This document shows, piece after piece, positions 44,131-51,225 of a DNA stretch of 64,000 nucleotides. The translations under genes and the position numbers were made by a program. The stretch comes from Janibacter sp. Soil728 (GTDB lineage: Bacteria; Actinomycetota; Actinomycetes; Actinomycetales; Dermatophilaceae), in the NCBI RefSeq assembly GCF_001428305.1, contig NZ_LMRZ01000004.1, positions 748,781 through 812,780 of the forward strand, given 5' to 3'. Position 1 is the first letter of the stretch. Each line of letters begins with the position of its first letter. Below the pieces are notes generated by a model that did not search any database, was not told where the DNA came from, and worked only from the letters and a program-made list of their open reading frames with translations.

Positions 44131-44514
44131 GTGGCACGCGTGAAGCGGGCGGTCAACGCCCACAAGAAGCGCCGGGTTGTTCTCGAGCGCGCCAGCGGTT
44201 ACCGGGGCCAGCGGTCCCGCCTCTACCGCAAGGCCAAGGAGCAGGTCACTCACAGTCTCGGGTACAGCTACCGTGACCGTCGGGCCCGCAAGGGCGACTT
44301 CCGTCGCCTGTGGATCCAGCGCATCAACGCTGGCGCCCGCGCCAACGGCATGACCTACAACCGCTTCATCCAGGGGCTGCGCGCCGCGGAGATCGAGGTC
44401 GACCGCCGCATGCTCGCCGAGCTCGCCGTCAACGACGAGGCCGCCTTCGTGGCCCTCGTCGAGATCGCCAAGGCCAATGTGCCTGCGCAGGTCAATGCCA
44501 AGGTCGAGGCCTGA
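44131..44514 (+). CDS. rplT: Ribosomal protein bL20
   Basis: The 127-residue 50S assembly protein opens [20 protein letters not shown] and has [20 protein letters not shown] in its C-domain. In other bacteria L20 represses this operon by binding its leader. The GTG start follows AAAGGAGTACTCAC. Confidence 0.98.
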   Translation: MARVKRAVNAHKKRRVVLERASGYRGQRSRLYRKAKEQVTHSLGYSYRDRRARKGDFRRLWIQRINAGARANGMTYNRFIQGLRAAEIEVDRRMLAELAVNDEAAFVALVEIAKANVPAQVNAKVEA

Positions 44515-44546
44515 GCGACCACTTCGGACGCCGGGAGCGCCCACCA

Positions 44547-45335
44547 CTGATCAACCCCTCCTCGGAGCGGGTGAAGTCGGTGCGCGGGCTCTCCCGGCGT
44601 TCTGTGCGTCGGCGCACCGGGCAGGTCCTCGTCGAGGGCCCCCAGGGAGTGCGCGAGGCCGTGCGGTTCACGCCCGAGCGCATCGCCGACCTCTATGTCA
44701 CCGCTGAGGCGGCGCACCGCTACGCGGAATTCGTCGAGCCGGCCCGCGAGGCCGGTGTCTTCGTCCACGAGGCGAGCGCCGAGGTGCTCGCGGCCATGTG
44801 TGATGCGGACACCCCGCAAGGCATGGCTGCCGTCGTCGACTGGGCTGCGGCAGAGCTGACCTCGGTGCTCGACGCCGAGCCTCGCCTGCTCGTCCTGCTG
44901 ACCAACGTGCGCGACCCCGGCAACCTCGGCACGGTCATCCGTGGCGCGGACGCTGCCGGGGCTGACGCCGTGCTCATCAGTGATGCCTCCGTCGACGTGA
45001 CCTCGCCCAAGGTCGTGCGCTCCACCGCCGGCTCGCTCTTCCACCTGCCGGTCGTCACCGGGCTCGACATCGACGAGACCCTCGCGGTCCTCGGGGCAGC
45101 CGGCATTCGGCGTCTGGCGGCAGACGGTGCGGGGGAGCTGACCCTCGACGAGAGCGACCTGAGCGGTCCACACGTCTGGGTGATGGGCAACGAGGCCTGG
45201 GGTCTCGAGCCGCAGACCCGGGAAGCGTGCGACGAGGTCGTCCGCGTGCCGATCCACGGCCAGGCCGAGTCCCTCAACCTCGCGATGGCGACCACGATCT
45301 GCCTCTACGCCTCGGCCCGGCAGCAACGCGCCTGA
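44547..45335 (+). CDS. SpoU/TrmH-family RNA 2'-O-methyltransferase
   Basis: This SPOUT enzyme methylates rRNA or tRNA ribose. The N-terminal substrate-binding domain shows INPSSERVKSVRGL and VLVEGPQGVREAV. The knotted catalytic domain has LTNVRDPGNLGTVIRGADAAGAD (motif 1), VWVMGNEAWGLE (motif 2) and VRVPIHGQAESLNLAMAT (motif 3). The conserved start INPSSERV lies upstream of the first usual start codon (GTG 44571). I therefore place the start at CTG 44547, 8 bases after GGGAG. CTG 44511, overlapping the rplT stop, and GTG 44571 are alternatives. It sits after rplT, as in many actinobacteria. Confidence 0.85.
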   Translation: MINPSSERVKSVRGLSRRSVRRRTGQVLVEGPQGVREAVRFTPERIADLYVTAEAAHRYAEFVEPAREAGVFVHEASAEVLAAMCDADTPQGMAAVVDWAAAELTSVLDAEPRLLVLLTNVRDPGNLGTVIRGADAAGADAVLISDASVDVTSPKVVRSTAGSLFHLPVVTGLDIDETLAVLGAAGIRRLAADGAGELTLDESDLSGPHVWVMGNEAWGLEPQTREACDEVVRVPIHGQAESLNLAMATTICLYASARQQRA

Positions 45336-45347
45336 GCCGACGCACGA

Positions 45348-45383
45348 CGAAGGGGGTGAGACCAACCGGTCTCACCCCCTTCG
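45348..45383. terminator. Bidirectional terminator between the RNA methyltransferase and catalase genes
   Basis: Perfect 16-bp stem (45348-45363 with 45368-45383, CGAAGGGGGTGAGACC arm) and an AACC loop. It lies between convergent genes and can serve both. Confidence 0.9.
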
Positions 45384-45400
45384 CGTGCTCTGACGTGATG

Positions 45401-46960
45401 TCAGCTCGCGGCGTGGGTCTTCTGCCCACCGAGGATCTCGCCGGGGTCGACGGGGGTGGCCGTGGCCGCGGCCTGGCCCTCCCGGATGCGCTGACCGATC
45501 GTCGCGTCGACATTGGTCCAGTAGTCGAAGACCTGCGACAGGATCGGGTCCTGCACACCCCCGAGCGAGCCGATGACCGTGTCGACGAGACGGTCACGTT
45601 GGGCGTCGTCGAAGACCTCGCGCACGAGAGTCCCTGGCTGGCCGAAGTCGTCGTCCTCGGCGTGCAGCTCGTAGGCGGAGCGCACGATGGTGCCGTCGGC
45701 CTCCCACCCGTCGTCGACCGGTCCCTCGTAGTCCGCGACCGGGCGACCGAAGCTGTTGGGGTGATAGGTCGGCGCCGCACCGGAGTGCTCGACCCTCATC
45801 GGGCCGTCGAAGGAGTAGTGGTTCTCCTGCTCGACCGCGGGGCGGTTGACCGGTAGCTGGTGGAAGTTGGTGCCGATGCGTGCACGGTGGGCGTCCGCGT
45901 AGGCGAAGACGCGCCCCAGCAGCATCTTGTCGGGAGAGAACCCGATGCCCGGCACCGTGTTGCTCGGTGCGAAGGCGGCCTGGTCGATCTGCGCGAAGAA
46001 GTTCACCGGGTTCTCGTCGAGGGTCATCGTGCCGACCTCGATGAGCGGGTAGTCCTTGTGCGGCCAGGTCTTCGTCAGGTCGAAGGGGTTGAAGCGGTAC
46101 GTCTTCGCGTCCTCGTAGGGCATGACCTGGACGGACAACGTCCACTTCGGGTGGTCGCCGCGCTCGATGGCTTCGAAGAGGTCGCGACGGTGGAACTCGG
46201 CGTCCTCCCCGGCGATACGGTCAGCGGCCTCGTTGGTGATGCCCTCGACGCCCTGCTGGGTGTGGAAGTGGTACTTGACCCAGAACTTGTCGCCGGAGGC
46301 GTTGACCCACATGTACGTGTGGCTGCCGTAGCCGTTCATGTTGCGCCAGGAGCGCGGCAGGCCGCGGTCGCCCATGAGATAGGTGACCTGGTGGGCGGAC
46401 TCGGGGTTGTTGGTCCAGAAGTCCCACTGCATCGTGTTGTCACGCAGGCCGTTGTCGGGCAGGCGCTTCTGGCTGCGGATGAAGTTGGGGAACTTCAGCG
46501 GATCGCGCAGGAAGAAGACCGGCGTGTTGTTGCCGACGAGGTCGAAGTTGCCCTCGGAGGTGTAGAAGCGCATGGCGAAGCCGCGCACGTCGCGCCAGGT
46601 GTCGGGGGAGCCGAGCTCGCCGGCGACGGTGGAGAAGCGGGTCAGCATGCGGGTGGTCGCGCCCTGCTGGAACACCGCAGCCTTGGTGTACTGCGAGACA
46701 TCCGCCGTCGTCTCGAAGTGACCGAAGGCGCCGGAGCCCTTGGCGTGGGGCTTGCGCTCGGGGATGTTCTCCCGGTTGAAGTGAGCCAACATGTCGACGA
46801 GGTGCGTGTCGTGCAGGAGCAGCGGACCATTGCTGCCCACGGAGAGCGAGTTGCGGTCGCTGACGGTCGGTGCGCCGTTGACCTGGGTGGAGGGTCCGGA
46901 GACGTCGAGCGTCCCTCTGGCGTCGGCTCGGGGCTCGGGGGTGGAGGGGGTTGTTGACAT
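45401..46960 (-). CDS. katA: Monofunctional heme catalase
   Basis: This catalase dismutates H2O2. In the 519-residue protein the distal histidine is H72 in [12 protein letters not shown], the catalytic Asn is in [10 protein letters not shown] (141-150), and the proximal heme-ligand Tyr is in [15 protein letters not shown]. It is a small-subunit (clade 3-like) enzyme. The ATG at 46960 follows AGAGGAGCAGCAG, a strong ribosome binding site. It lies 41 bases after furA on the same strand, the catR-catA/furA-catalase pairing known in Streptomyces. Confidence 0.97.
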   Translation of the reverse strand: MSTTPSTPEPRADARGTLDVSGPSTQVNGAPTVSDRNSLSVGSNGPLLLHDTHLVDMLAHFNRENIPERKPHAKGSGAFGHFETTADVSQYTKAAVFQQGATTRMLTRFSTVAGELGSPDTWRDVRGFAMRFYTSEGNFDLVGNNTPVFFLRDPLKFPNFIRSQKRLPDNGLRDNTMQWDFWTNNPESAHQVTYLMGDRGLPRSWRNMNGYGSHTYMWVNASGDKFWVKYHFHTQQGVEGITNEAADRIAGEDAEFHRRDLFEAIERGDHPKWTLSVQVMPYEDAKTYRFNPFDLTKTWPHKDYPLIEVGTMTLDENPVNFFAQIDQAAFAPSNTVPGIGFSPDKMLLGRVFAYADAHRARIGTNFHQLPVNRPAVEQENHYSFDGPMRVEHSGAAPTYHPNSFGRPVADYEGPVDDGWEADGTIVRSAYELHAEDDDFGQPGTLVREVFDDAQRDRLVDTVIGSLGGVQDPILSQVFDYWTNVDATIGQRIREGQAAATATPVDPGEILGGQKTHAAS

Positions 46961-47001
46961 CTGCTGCTCCTCTTTCTCTTCGGGGTGGGGTGCAGTTCTG
47001 G

Positions 47002-47448
47002 TCAGGGGGTGGCGACCGCCGCGGCGGCGCAGGTCGGGCAGACGCCCCAGTAGATGACCTCGGCCTCGTCGATGGCGAAGCCGTGGTCGTCGGCGGCGTC
47101 GAGGCAGGGCGCCTTGCCGGGGGCACATTCCACATCGATCATCGTGCCGCACGTGCGGCACACGAGGTGGTGGTGGTTGTCCCCGAGTTCGAGCTCGAAG
47201 CGGGCCGGGTGGCCGGCCGGCTCGAACTTGCGCACGAGGCCGTTGCCGGACAGCACGGCGAGGATGTCGTAGATGGCTTGGGTGCTCACCGAACCCAGGC
47301 GCTCGCGGGTCGCCCGGGCGATCGTGTCGACATCAGCGTGCGGGATCGCCGAGAGCTCCCGCAGCACGGCCACGCGAGGGGCGGTGACGCGCAGGGAGTG
47401 GCTGCGGAGCAGGTCCGCGGCAGTCTCGGTCTCGATCATGGTGCTCAT
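47002..47448 (-). CDS. furA: Fur-family peroxide-responsive regulator (FurA/CatR type)
   Basis: The 148-residue repressor has a winged helix ([26 protein letters not shown]) and metal-binding C-terminal half: [11 protein letters not shown] with C97 and C100, and C137/C140 in GVCPTC, forming the structural Zn site. Linkage to katA implies peroxide sensing by iron-catalysed oxidation, as for CatR/FurA, rather than classic iron uptake control. The ATG 47448 is chosen; ATG 47439 is an alternative. It probably represses its own operon through the palindrome at 47472-47486. Confidence 0.92.
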   Translation of the reverse strand: MSTMIETETAADLLRSHSLRVTAPRVAVLRELSAIPHADVDTIARATRERLGSVSTQAIYDILAVLSGNGLVRKFEPAGHPARFELELGDNHHHLVCRTCGTMIDVECAPGKAPCLDAADDHGFAIDEAEVIYWGVCPTCAAAAVATP

Positions 47449-47471
47449 CGTTACCCAGAGTCCCACCAGAA

Positions 47472-47486
47472 CTTGAATCAGTCAAG
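47472..47486 (-). promoter_or_regulatory. Candidate Fur-family operator upstream of furA-katA
   Basis: CTTGA-ATCAG-TCAAG is a perfect 5-5-5 inverted repeat 24 bases before the furA start. FurA operators in other actinobacteria contain TTGAATCAT-like sequence, so this fits an autoregulatory site. It also lies near the divergent promoter of the next gene. Confidence 0.55.
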
Positions 47487-47494
47487 AGAAGGGT

Positions 47495-47538
47495 GGGGAG
47501 TCGTCCCCATCGCGGAGGAGCACCGGTCTCCCTATCGT
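47495..47538 (+). promoter_or_regulatory. Shared promoter element before the first WXG-propeller gene
   Basis: A 22-base element (47495-47516) containing the palindrome GGGGAGTCGTCCCC recurs exactly at 48864-48885. Here TATCGT (47533-47538) lies 16 bases after it as a -10 candidate, and the ATG is 8 bases further on. The identical spacing in both copies suggests a common regulator or sigma factor. Confidence 0.6.
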
Positions 47539-47546
47539 GGAGCGTC

Positions 47547-48851
47547 ATGAGCGTGAGCCACGGCAATGACCCGGAGATCCTCGACGGCATCGGTGATGCA
47601 CTGCACGTCGAGGCCGACCGGGTGGAGGGCATCGCGGGGACGGGGGCCTGCGGGATGGCTGTGCTCGTGGAGTCGTGGGCCGGGCCTGATCTGGAGGGCT
47701 TCGACGCGGACTGGCGTGGGGCCCAGCAGCAGCTGGCCGCGGTAGCGCAGCTGCTGCGGGTGGTTGGCAGTCGGGCCAAGGGGCAGGCTCAGCAGCAGCG
47801 TGAGGGTAGTGGCGAAGGGGGTGGCGGCCGGGGCGTGCCGTGGCTCCCACGCACTTCAGGTGCCGACAACACCCTGCCCTCTCCGGGTGACCCGGCGCTG
47901 GTGGTGCCGATCGAGTACGACACCCCGCCCGATTCCGGAGGAAGTGATCGGGTGCCGCACAGCGACAAGGATCAGGAGGATCTCGAGATCCCGATCCCTG
48001 ACGACGGCACGCCGTGGACGCCCCAGGGCCTGGGCTACAGCGACGAGCTCGATGCCTATGTCCACTCGATGTACAACAAGGACAACCCGCAGGAGGGCCT
48101 GCTCGCGATTCAGCCGGCGGATGGAGGTCCCGTCAAGTACGTGCGCATCGAGGGCAACGACCACTACGGCGGTGTCACCGTCGACGGGGACAACGTCTAT
48201 GTGACGGGCAACGGCGAGCGCGTCGGTACCGATGAGGACGGCAAGCCGCAGCTCGAGGGTGGCTCGTATGTCGAGCACTACTCGCTCTCTGATCTCCAAG
48301 CCGCGTCGCCGGACGAGACCGTGGACCCGATCTCCCGTCACGAGGTCACGACGGGGTCGACCATCGCCTCCCACGACGGGAAGCTCTACGTGGGCAAGTA
48401 CCGCAATGGAGAGGAGGGGGACATCTACGAGTACGAGCTCGGTGATGATGGCCGCTTGCCATCGGAGGGCACGTCGTGGGAGTCCAGCAACCACTGGCGG
48501 GCCCCGGGCAACATGCAGGGGCTCGTGACCGATGGTGAGCACTTCTACGTGACCCAGAGCCACGGACCCGACGACCCGTCGACCCTGATCAGGGTCGACC
48601 GGGGGACGCAGAACTTCGAGCACGCCGGCAGCCTGAGCCCGCTGTCCCAAGGGGTGGTGATCCGCGACGACGAGTTGGTCATCACCTCCGAGTCGGGTGC
48701 TGACCCCTACCGGCAGGACGTCATCGACTCCGACTCGCCGTGGAAGCCGAACTTGATCGAGAAACCGGTCGAACCGGAGGACCACCTCCAGACGAAGAAC
48801 CTGACCCAGACGAACACCGCGGCTGACGTGTGGAGAGGGATCGGCTTTTGA
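47547..48851 (+). CDS. WXG100-like head plus beta-propeller-like domain protein (paralogue 1)
   Basis: The 434-residue protein has three parts. Residues 1-90 form a helical pair with the turn WAGPDLEGFDADW, resembling WXG100/ESX-type secretion substrates. A Gly/Ser/Gln linker (QQQREGSGEGGGG) runs to about 105. Residues ~120-434 show repeated beta-strand units with Tyr/Gly-rich turns (DHYGGVTVDGDNVYVTG, SHDGKLYVGKY, TDGEHFYVTQS), suggesting a beta-propeller. No signal peptide, membrane helix or known catalytic motif is visible. The start lies 8 bases after TATCGT, without a Shine-Dalgarno sequence. A paralogue follows. Type VII export is inferred from the head only. Confidence 0.75.
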   Translation: MSVSHGNDPEILDGIGDALHVEADRVEGIAGTGACGMAVLVESWAGPDLEGFDADWRGAQQQLAAVAQLLRVVGSRAKGQAQQQREGSGEGGGGRGVPWLPRTSGADNTLPSPGDPALVVPIEYDTPPDSGGSDRVPHSDKDQEDLEIPIPDDGTPWTPQGLGYSDELDAYVHSMYNKDNPQEGLLAIQPADGGPVKYVRIEGNDHYGGVTVDGDNVYVTGNGERVGTDEDGKPQLEGGSYVEHYSLSDLQAASPDETVDPISRHEVTTGSTIASHDGKLYVGKYRNGEEGDIYEYELGDDGRLPSEGTSWESSNHWRAPGNMQGLVTDGEHFYVTQSHGPDDPSTLIRVDRGTQNFEHAGSLSPLSQGVVIRDDELVITSESGADPYRQDVIDSDSPWKPNLIEKPVEPEDHLQTKNLTQTNTAADVWRGIGF

Positions 48852-48863
48852 GTGGTCGGTGTC

Positions 48864-48907
48864 GGGGAGTCGTCCCCATCGCGGATGACCAGGACTGCCA
48901 TTACGGT
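48864..48907 (+). promoter_or_regulatory. Shared promoter element before the second WXG-propeller gene
   Basis: Exact copy of the 22-base element seen at 47495-47516, here 48864-48885, with TACGGT (48902-48907) 16 bases later and the ATG 8 bases beyond. Confidence 0.6.
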
Positions 48908-48915
48908 CGATCGTC

Positions 48916-50100
48916 ATGACACTCACCCATGGCAACGACCCGGAGATCCTCGACGGCATCGGTGATGCCCTGCACGTCGAGGCCGACCGGGTGGAGGGGA
49001 TCGCGGGGACGGGGACCTCCGGGATGGCAGTGCTCGTGGAGTCATGGGCCGGGCCCGACCTGGAGGCCTTCGACGCGGACTGGCGTGGGGCGCGGCAGCG
49101 GCTGGATGCTGCGGCGCAGTTGTTGCGGGCTGTGGGGGAGCGGGCCAAGGAGCAGGCGCAGCAGCAGCGTGAGGGCAGTGGCGAAGGGGGTGGCGGCAAA
49201 GGCACTCCAGCCCCGGTGGCCCCCATCAAGTACGACACCCCACCCGACTCGGGCGGGGGCAGCCGACAGCCTCAGCCGGAGGACTTCGAGCTGACGGACG
49301 ACTACACGGACGGCGCGAAGATCCCCCTGGTGGGGACGGAGTGGGTGCCGCAAGGAGTGTCGTTCGACGAGAGGACCGGGCTCTACGTCTACACCTACTA
49401 CCACGAGGACCAGGACACGGCCGGCAAGATGGTCTTCGCGGACGAGGACGGCAACATCGTCTCCGACGTGTCGCTCGCGGGCATCGACCACTACGGAGGC
49501 GTCTACGTCAACGGCGACCGCACCTATGTCTCGGGCGACGGGCAGGTGCAGATCTACGACACCCAGGAGCTGCGAAAGGCGGGGGTGTGCGCCGATGTCA
49601 CCCCCATCGACACGATCCCCACCGACGCTCACTCGTCGGTCACGGTGCACGACGGTCACCTGTATGTCAGCCAGTTCCTGGACGAGACGCATTCCGAAGG
49701 TGGGCAGCGCATGGAACCGTCACGGACGTGGCCCGCACGCGGTTCCATGTACAAGTACGAGCTCAACGACGACGGCAGCATCGGCGACCAGGTCGGCACG
49801 TACGAGGTGCCACCGAAGACTCAAGGGGTGAGCTTTGACGAGGCGGGCAACGCCTACTTCACCTCCAGCTATGGACGGTGGCCGGGCTCGACCTCGGACC
49901 TGTACATGGTTCCAGCGGACAAGCTCGACGACTGGAGCGACGACGACGCGACGAAGATCAGCGTGCCGAAGATGTCCGAAGGCTCATTCATCAAGGATGG
50001 ACAGCTGCATCAGCTGTACGAGTCGGGCGCCGACAAGTACGACACCCCGCTCTTCACCGACCCCCGCGACCGGCTCACCGTCCACGACCTGCGGAAGTAG
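48916..50100 (+). CDS. WXG100-like head plus beta-propeller-like domain protein (paralogue 2)
   Basis: The 394-residue protein repeats the architecture of its neighbour. The first ~95 residues are about 80% identical to paralogue 1, including HGNDPEILDGIGDALHVEAD and the linker QQQREGSGEGGGG. The C-terminal propeller-like region keeps only scattered motifs (EWVPQGVSFD, DHYGGVYVNGDRTYVSG, TVHDGHLYVSQF, GVSFDEAGNAYFTS). The head is thus far better conserved than the C-terminal domain, as in polymorphic secreted effectors, although no toxin domain is recognised. It has its own copy of the upstream element. Confidence 0.75.
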   Translation: MTLTHGNDPEILDGIGDALHVEADRVEGIAGTGTSGMAVLVESWAGPDLEAFDADWRGARQRLDAAAQLLRAVGERAKEQAQQQREGSGEGGGGKGTPAPVAPIKYDTPPDSGGGSRQPQPEDFELTDDYTDGAKIPLVGTEWVPQGVSFDERTGLYVYTYYHEDQDTAGKMVFADEDGNIVSDVSLAGIDHYGGVYVNGDRTYVSGDGQVQIYDTQELRKAGVCADVTPIDTIPTDAHSSVTVHDGHLYVSQFLDETHSEGGQRMEPSRTWPARGSMYKYELNDDGSIGDQVGTYEVPPKTQGVSFDEAGNAYFTSSYGRWPGSTSDLYMVPADKLDDWSDDDATKISVPKMSEGSFIKDGQLHQLYESGADKYDTPLFTDPRDRLTVHDLRK

Positions 50101-50116
50101 CCCCCTTCGTCCCACG

Positions 50117-50122
50117 TAGACT
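50117..50122 (+). promoter_or_regulatory. -10 box of the pheST promoter
   Basis: TAGACT ends 8 bases before the pheS GTG at 50131. The gap after the previous stop is only 30 bases, and no T-box or attenuator leader fits in it. Confidence 0.55.
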
Positions 50123-50130
50123 CTGGCCTC

Positions 50131-51225
50131 GTGTCAGGACCCAACACCAACTACGACCCGGTCGAGGTCGCCGCGCTCGACCCACAGCTGATCGATGACG
50201 CCGTCCAAGCGGCCCTCGACGCCGCTGCGGGCGCCACGACCCTCGACGAGCTCAAGCGGATCCGCGGGGCGCACCAGGGGGACAAGAGCCCCCTCGCGCT
50301 CGCCAACCGCGAGATCGGTGCGCTCCCGCCGAGCGCCAAGGCCGAGGCCGGCAAGCGCGTCGGCCAGGCCCGCGGGCAGGTGGGGCAGGCCTTCAAGGCC
50401 CGGCAGGCCGAGCTCGAGACCGAGCGTGACGAGCGGATCCTCGTCGAGGAGACCCTCGACCTGACCGTCCCGAGCCCGTACCAGCGCCTCGGCGCCCGGC
50501 ACCCGATCAGCCTCGTCACCGAGCGCGTCGAGGACATCTTCGTCGGCATGGGCTGGGAGATCGCCGAGGGCCCCGAGATCGAGTCCGAGTGGCTGACCTT
50601 CGACGCCCTCAACATCGGGCCGGACCACCCGGCGCGCGGTGAGCAGGACACCTTCTTCGTCGAGCCGGTGGATGCCGGGGTCGTGCTGCGCACGCACACC
50701 TCGCCGGTGCAGATCCGCACCATGCTCGACCGCGAGCCGCCCATCTACGTCCTGTGCCCCGGCAAGGTCTTCCGCACGGATGACCTCGACGCGACGCACA
50801 CCCCCGTCTTCCACCAGTTCGAGGGTCTCGTCGTCGACAAGGGCATCACGATGGCCCACCTGCGCGGGGCGCTCGACGCCTTCGTCCAAGGCCTCTTCGG
50901 CGAGGGCATCGTCACGCGACTGCGGCCCAACTACTTCCCCTTCACCGAGCCGAGCGCCGAGATCGACTGCCAGTGCTGGGTCTGCCGAGGTGAGGACTCC
51001 GCGTGCCGGACCTGCGGTGGCACCGGCTGGATCGAGCTCGGCGGTTCCGGCATGGTCAACCGCAAGGTCCTCGCGGCCAGCGGGATCGACCCGGACGAGT
51101 ACACCGGCTTCGCCTTCGGCCTGGGCATCGAGCGCTCGCTCATGCTCCGCCACGGAGTTGCCGACATGCGCGACATCATCGAGGGAGACGTGCGCTTCTC
51201 GGCCGCGTTCGGGATGGAGATCTGA
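50131..51225 (+). CDS. pheS: Phenylalanine-tRNA ligase, alpha subunit
   Basis: PheS is the catalytic class II subunit of the alpha2-beta2 synthetase. The 364-residue protein has an N-terminal coiled coil (about 20-95), motif 1 around HPISLVTERVEDIFVGMGW, motif 2 (PGKVFRTDDLDATHTPVFHQFEG) and motif 3 (GFAFGLGIERSLMLRHG). A Cys-rich insertion CQCWVCRGEDSACRTCGGTGW near 275-295, C-x2-C paired with C-x2-C, is usual in actinobacterial PheS and may bind zinc. The GTG start follows TAGACT by 8 bases. The stop overlaps pheT by one base. Confidence 0.97.
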   Translation: MSGPNTNYDPVEVAALDPQLIDDAVQAALDAAAGATTLDELKRIRGAHQGDKSPLALANREIGALPPSAKAEAGKRVGQARGQVGQAFKARQAELETERDERILVEETLDLTVPSPYQRLGARHPISLVTERVEDIFVGMGWEIAEGPEIESEWLTFDALNIGPDHPARGEQDTFFVEPVDAGVVLRTHTSPVQIRTMLDREPPIYVLCPGKVFRTDDLDATHTPVFHQFEGLVVDKGITMAHLRGALDAFVQGLFGEGIVTRLRPNYFPFTEPSAEIDCQCWVCRGEDSACRTCGGTGWIELGGSGMVNRKVLAASGIDPDEYTGFAFGLGIERSLMLRHGVADMRDIIEGDVRFSAAFGMEI

